A stretch of 8,014 nt of DNA from an uncultured Pseudomonadota bacterium (GTDB lineage: Bacteria; Pseudomonadota; Gammaproteobacteria; Burkholderiales; Eutrophovitaceae), in assembly GCA_913057845.1 (NCBI GenBank), contig CAJXPC010000071.1, forward strand, positions 1 through 8,014, given 5' to 3'. Both the position numbers and the translations under genes were made by a program. The notes beneath the pieces were generated by a model. That model saw nothing but the letters and a program-made list of their open reading frames with translations, was not told where the DNA came from and did no database searches. Below, piece by piece: positions 6,563 through 8,014 of this stretch (position 1 is its first letter; each line of letters begins with the position of its first letter).

Positions 6563-6591
6563 CCGGACCACTTAAGTATTAAGCGGTCCGG
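6563..6591. terminator. Convergent hairpin between the binding-protein gene and spoT
   Basis: CCGGACC (6563-6569) pairs perfectly with GGTCCGG (6585-6591). After one A-C mismatch the stem continues with CTTAA (6571-6575) and TTAAG (6579-6583), leaving a three-base loop. It lies in the gap between two converging genes, where a terminator is expected. However, the + strand continues GCTCGAGTTTG, and the - strand has no U run either, so it is not a canonical intrinsic terminator. It may block read-through, protect 3' ends or work with Rho. Confidence 0.55.
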
Positions 6592-6627
6592 GCTCGAGTT
6601 TGTGCGTAGGTTCTTTCTTCAGCGTAA

Positions 6628-8014
6628 TTAAGACTTGAGTCGGGTAATTCTAGCGACTTCATCCAGGGACCTAATGTTGCGAATTACTCTAGCCAGGTGA
6701 ATACGGTTCGTCACCATAAGGGAGAGGTTGATTTCAGCGTAGTTCGTACTGTCATTGTGTTCGAAGTTCCCTGTTTCAATATTGGCGTCTGCTGCCGAAA
6801 TTTTTGTAGCGATTTTTCCGAGAATACCTCGCCCGTTTTTAGCTAGAACACAAATCTTCACCAAGAAAGATTTTGATGAGTCTGGGGCCCATTCGACATC
6901 AATCCATTTGTGTGGGTCGTTATAAGATCTTCTGGATATAGGGCAGTCATGAGTGTGAATGATTAATCCGTGCCCTTTTCTCAGGTAACCAATGATTGGG
7001 TCCCCTGGGATCGGATGGCAACACTTCGCAAACTGCAAAGCCATTCCTTCGGTCCCGTGTATGACTAAGCTGGTCTTCTTTACGTTGGTCTGAGTTGCCT
7101 CGTCGTGGTCCAGCGCTAACAAGTGGCGGACCACGACGATTGCTAACTGTTTACCTAAGCCGATCTCAGACAGTATTTCATTCTTATTTTTACCGGCATA
7201 TTCTTTGGCAAGGCGATTCCAATGCTCAAGAGTAATCGTATTGGGCTGAATTTTAAGATCATTCACCGCCTGTTTGAGTAAACGTTCACCGAGCACTGCA
7301 GACTCTTCATGGTGCTGATTTTTTACTGAATGACGTATTTGTGCTCGCGCTCGGCTTGTGACGATAAATCTGAGCCAATTTGGGTTTGCTGTTCGCTGAT
7401 TAGAGGTGATGACTTCTACTCGATCGCCACTTCTTAATTCGGTATTTAAAGGCACTGACTCATGATTCACCTTAGCGGCTAAGGTGAAATTCCCAACATC
7501 CGTATGCACAGCGTAAGCGAAATCAATGGTCGTCGCACCTCGGGGAAGTGAGATGATTTTACCTTTGGGTGTAAAAACAAACACTTCATCAGGGAATAAG
7601 TCTAATTTGAGGTGCTCTAGAAATTCAGCCGCATTTCCTGGTTCTGATTGTAGTTGCAGTAAATTCTGCATCCATTGATGTGTGCGGGTTTGTAGGTCTG
7701 TCAGAGAAGCGTCGTCAGTTTCTTTATATAGCCAGTGTGATGCAACGCCAGATTCCGCAATTTGATCCATTTTTTTTGTTCGAATTTGGACTTCAATAGG
7801 AGTGCCGACAGGGCTTAGGAGGGTGCTGTGCAGGCTTTGGTAGCCATTGGCCTTTGGGATGGCAATAAAGTCTTTGAATTTTCCGGGAACAGGCTTATAC
7901 CGTTGGTGTAGTACCCCTAGCGCTAAGTAGCACGATGAAATATCCTTAACGACAACCCGAAAACCATAAATATCAAATACCTCAGCAAACGATAAGGTTT
8001 TTTTTGTCATTTTT
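6628..8014 (-). CDS. spoT: Bifunctional (p)ppGpp synthetase/hydrolase SpoT, C-terminal part (5' end beyond window)
   Basis: This is a RelA/SpoT homologue controlling the alarmone (p)ppGpp. The reading frame stays open to the right edge, so the N-terminal HD hydrolase and the start of the synthetase domain are outside. Residues below count from the Met codon at 8010-8008, which is internal: it falls in the family's YxKMxxKxLSF segment. The synthetase part has DIYGFRVVV, GKFKDFIAIPKANGYQSLH (43-61) and EVQIRT (73-78). The basic signature KFKD resembles the RxKD of SpoT/Rel rather than the ExDD of RelA. A TGS domain follows (about 143-204, FVFTPKGK...YAVHTDVG), then a helical region, a zinc-finger/CC domain (FAKCCHPIPGDPIIGYL, Cys330-331, then His and Cys at 352-356), and an ACT domain (about 383-456). 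It converges on the binding-protein gene; rpoZ, often its neighbour, would lie outside. Confidence 0.95.
   Translation of the reverse strand, partial: KMTKKTLSFAEVFDIYGFRVVVKDISSCYLALGVLHQRYKPVPGKFKDFIAIPKANGYQSLHSTLLSPVGTPIEVQIRTKKMDQIAESGVASHWLYKETDDASLTDLQTRTHQWMQNLLQLQSEPGNAAEFLEHLKLDLFPDEVFVFTPKGKIISLPRGATTIDFAYAVHTDVGNFTLAAKVNHESVPLNTELRSGDRVEVITSNQRTANPNWLRFIVTSRARAQIRHSVKNQHHEESAVLGERLLKQAVNDLKIQPNTITLEHWNRLAKEYAGKNKNEILSEIGLGKQLAIVVVRHLLALDHDEATQTNVKKTSLVIHGTEGMALQFAKCCHPIPGDPIIGYLRKGHGLIIHTHDCPISRRSYNDPHKWIDVEWAPDSSKSFLVKICVLAKNGRGILGKIATKISAADANIETGNFEHNDSTNYAEINLSLMVTNRIHLARVIRNIRSLDEVARITRLKS

Noticed and set aside
7998..8005. Eight-base homopolymer in spoT as a frameshift or phase-variation site
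   Set aside because: The frame on both sides matches SpoT (KKTLSFAEV), so the tract is intact; nothing in one copy indicates variation.

Overview
The window is ordinary chromosomal DNA from a Gram-negative bacterium, with moderate, slightly AT-leaning base composition. The tol-pal genes, SpoT and queC-tRNA-Lys place it in Pseudomonadota. Pal, TolB and SpoT wording, and the FAH-like enzyme beside a LivK-type binding protein, look more like Betaproteobacteria (Burkholderiales-like) than enteric Gammaproteobacteria; that placement is inference by eye. The first 47 bases are not genomic. They are an untrimmed Illumina Nextera i7 adapter (end of P7, an 8-base index, then the transposon end), so the true contig starts at about base 48, inside tolA.

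Layout on the + strand: the 3' end of tolA (48-379), tolB (390-1709), pal (1722-2390), cpoB/ybgF (2436-3374) and queC (3371-4051, overlapping cpoB by ATGA). Next come a tRNA-Lys(TTT) gene with its own promoter and encoded CCA (4137-4212) and two successive terminator hairpins. An independent pair follows: a fumarylacetoacetate-hydrolase-family enzyme (4353-5189, GTG start) and a branched-chain-amino-acid-type substrate-binding lipoprotein (5293-6546). After a perfect hairpin-forming gap, spoT converges from the right edge on the - strand (6628 to beyond 8014, its N-terminal part missing).

Function: TolA, TolB, Pal and CpoB form the trans-envelope Tol-Pal machine that links inner membrane, peptidoglycan and outer membrane during division. 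QueC makes preQ0 for queuosine tRNA modification and is a habitual passenger at the end of this operon. Its usual partner queE is absent here. The FAH-like enzyme and the orphan binding protein may handle a small carboxylate or amino acid, but nothing in the window fixes the substrate. SpoT controls (p)ppGpp.

I found no mobile element, CRISPR array, toxin-antitoxin or defence gene, and no convincing new system. The points worth a second look are the adapter contamination, the missing queE, a charged helical insert in Pal, departures from consensus in the FAH-like active site, the lipid-anchored orphan binding protein, and several start-codon corrections.
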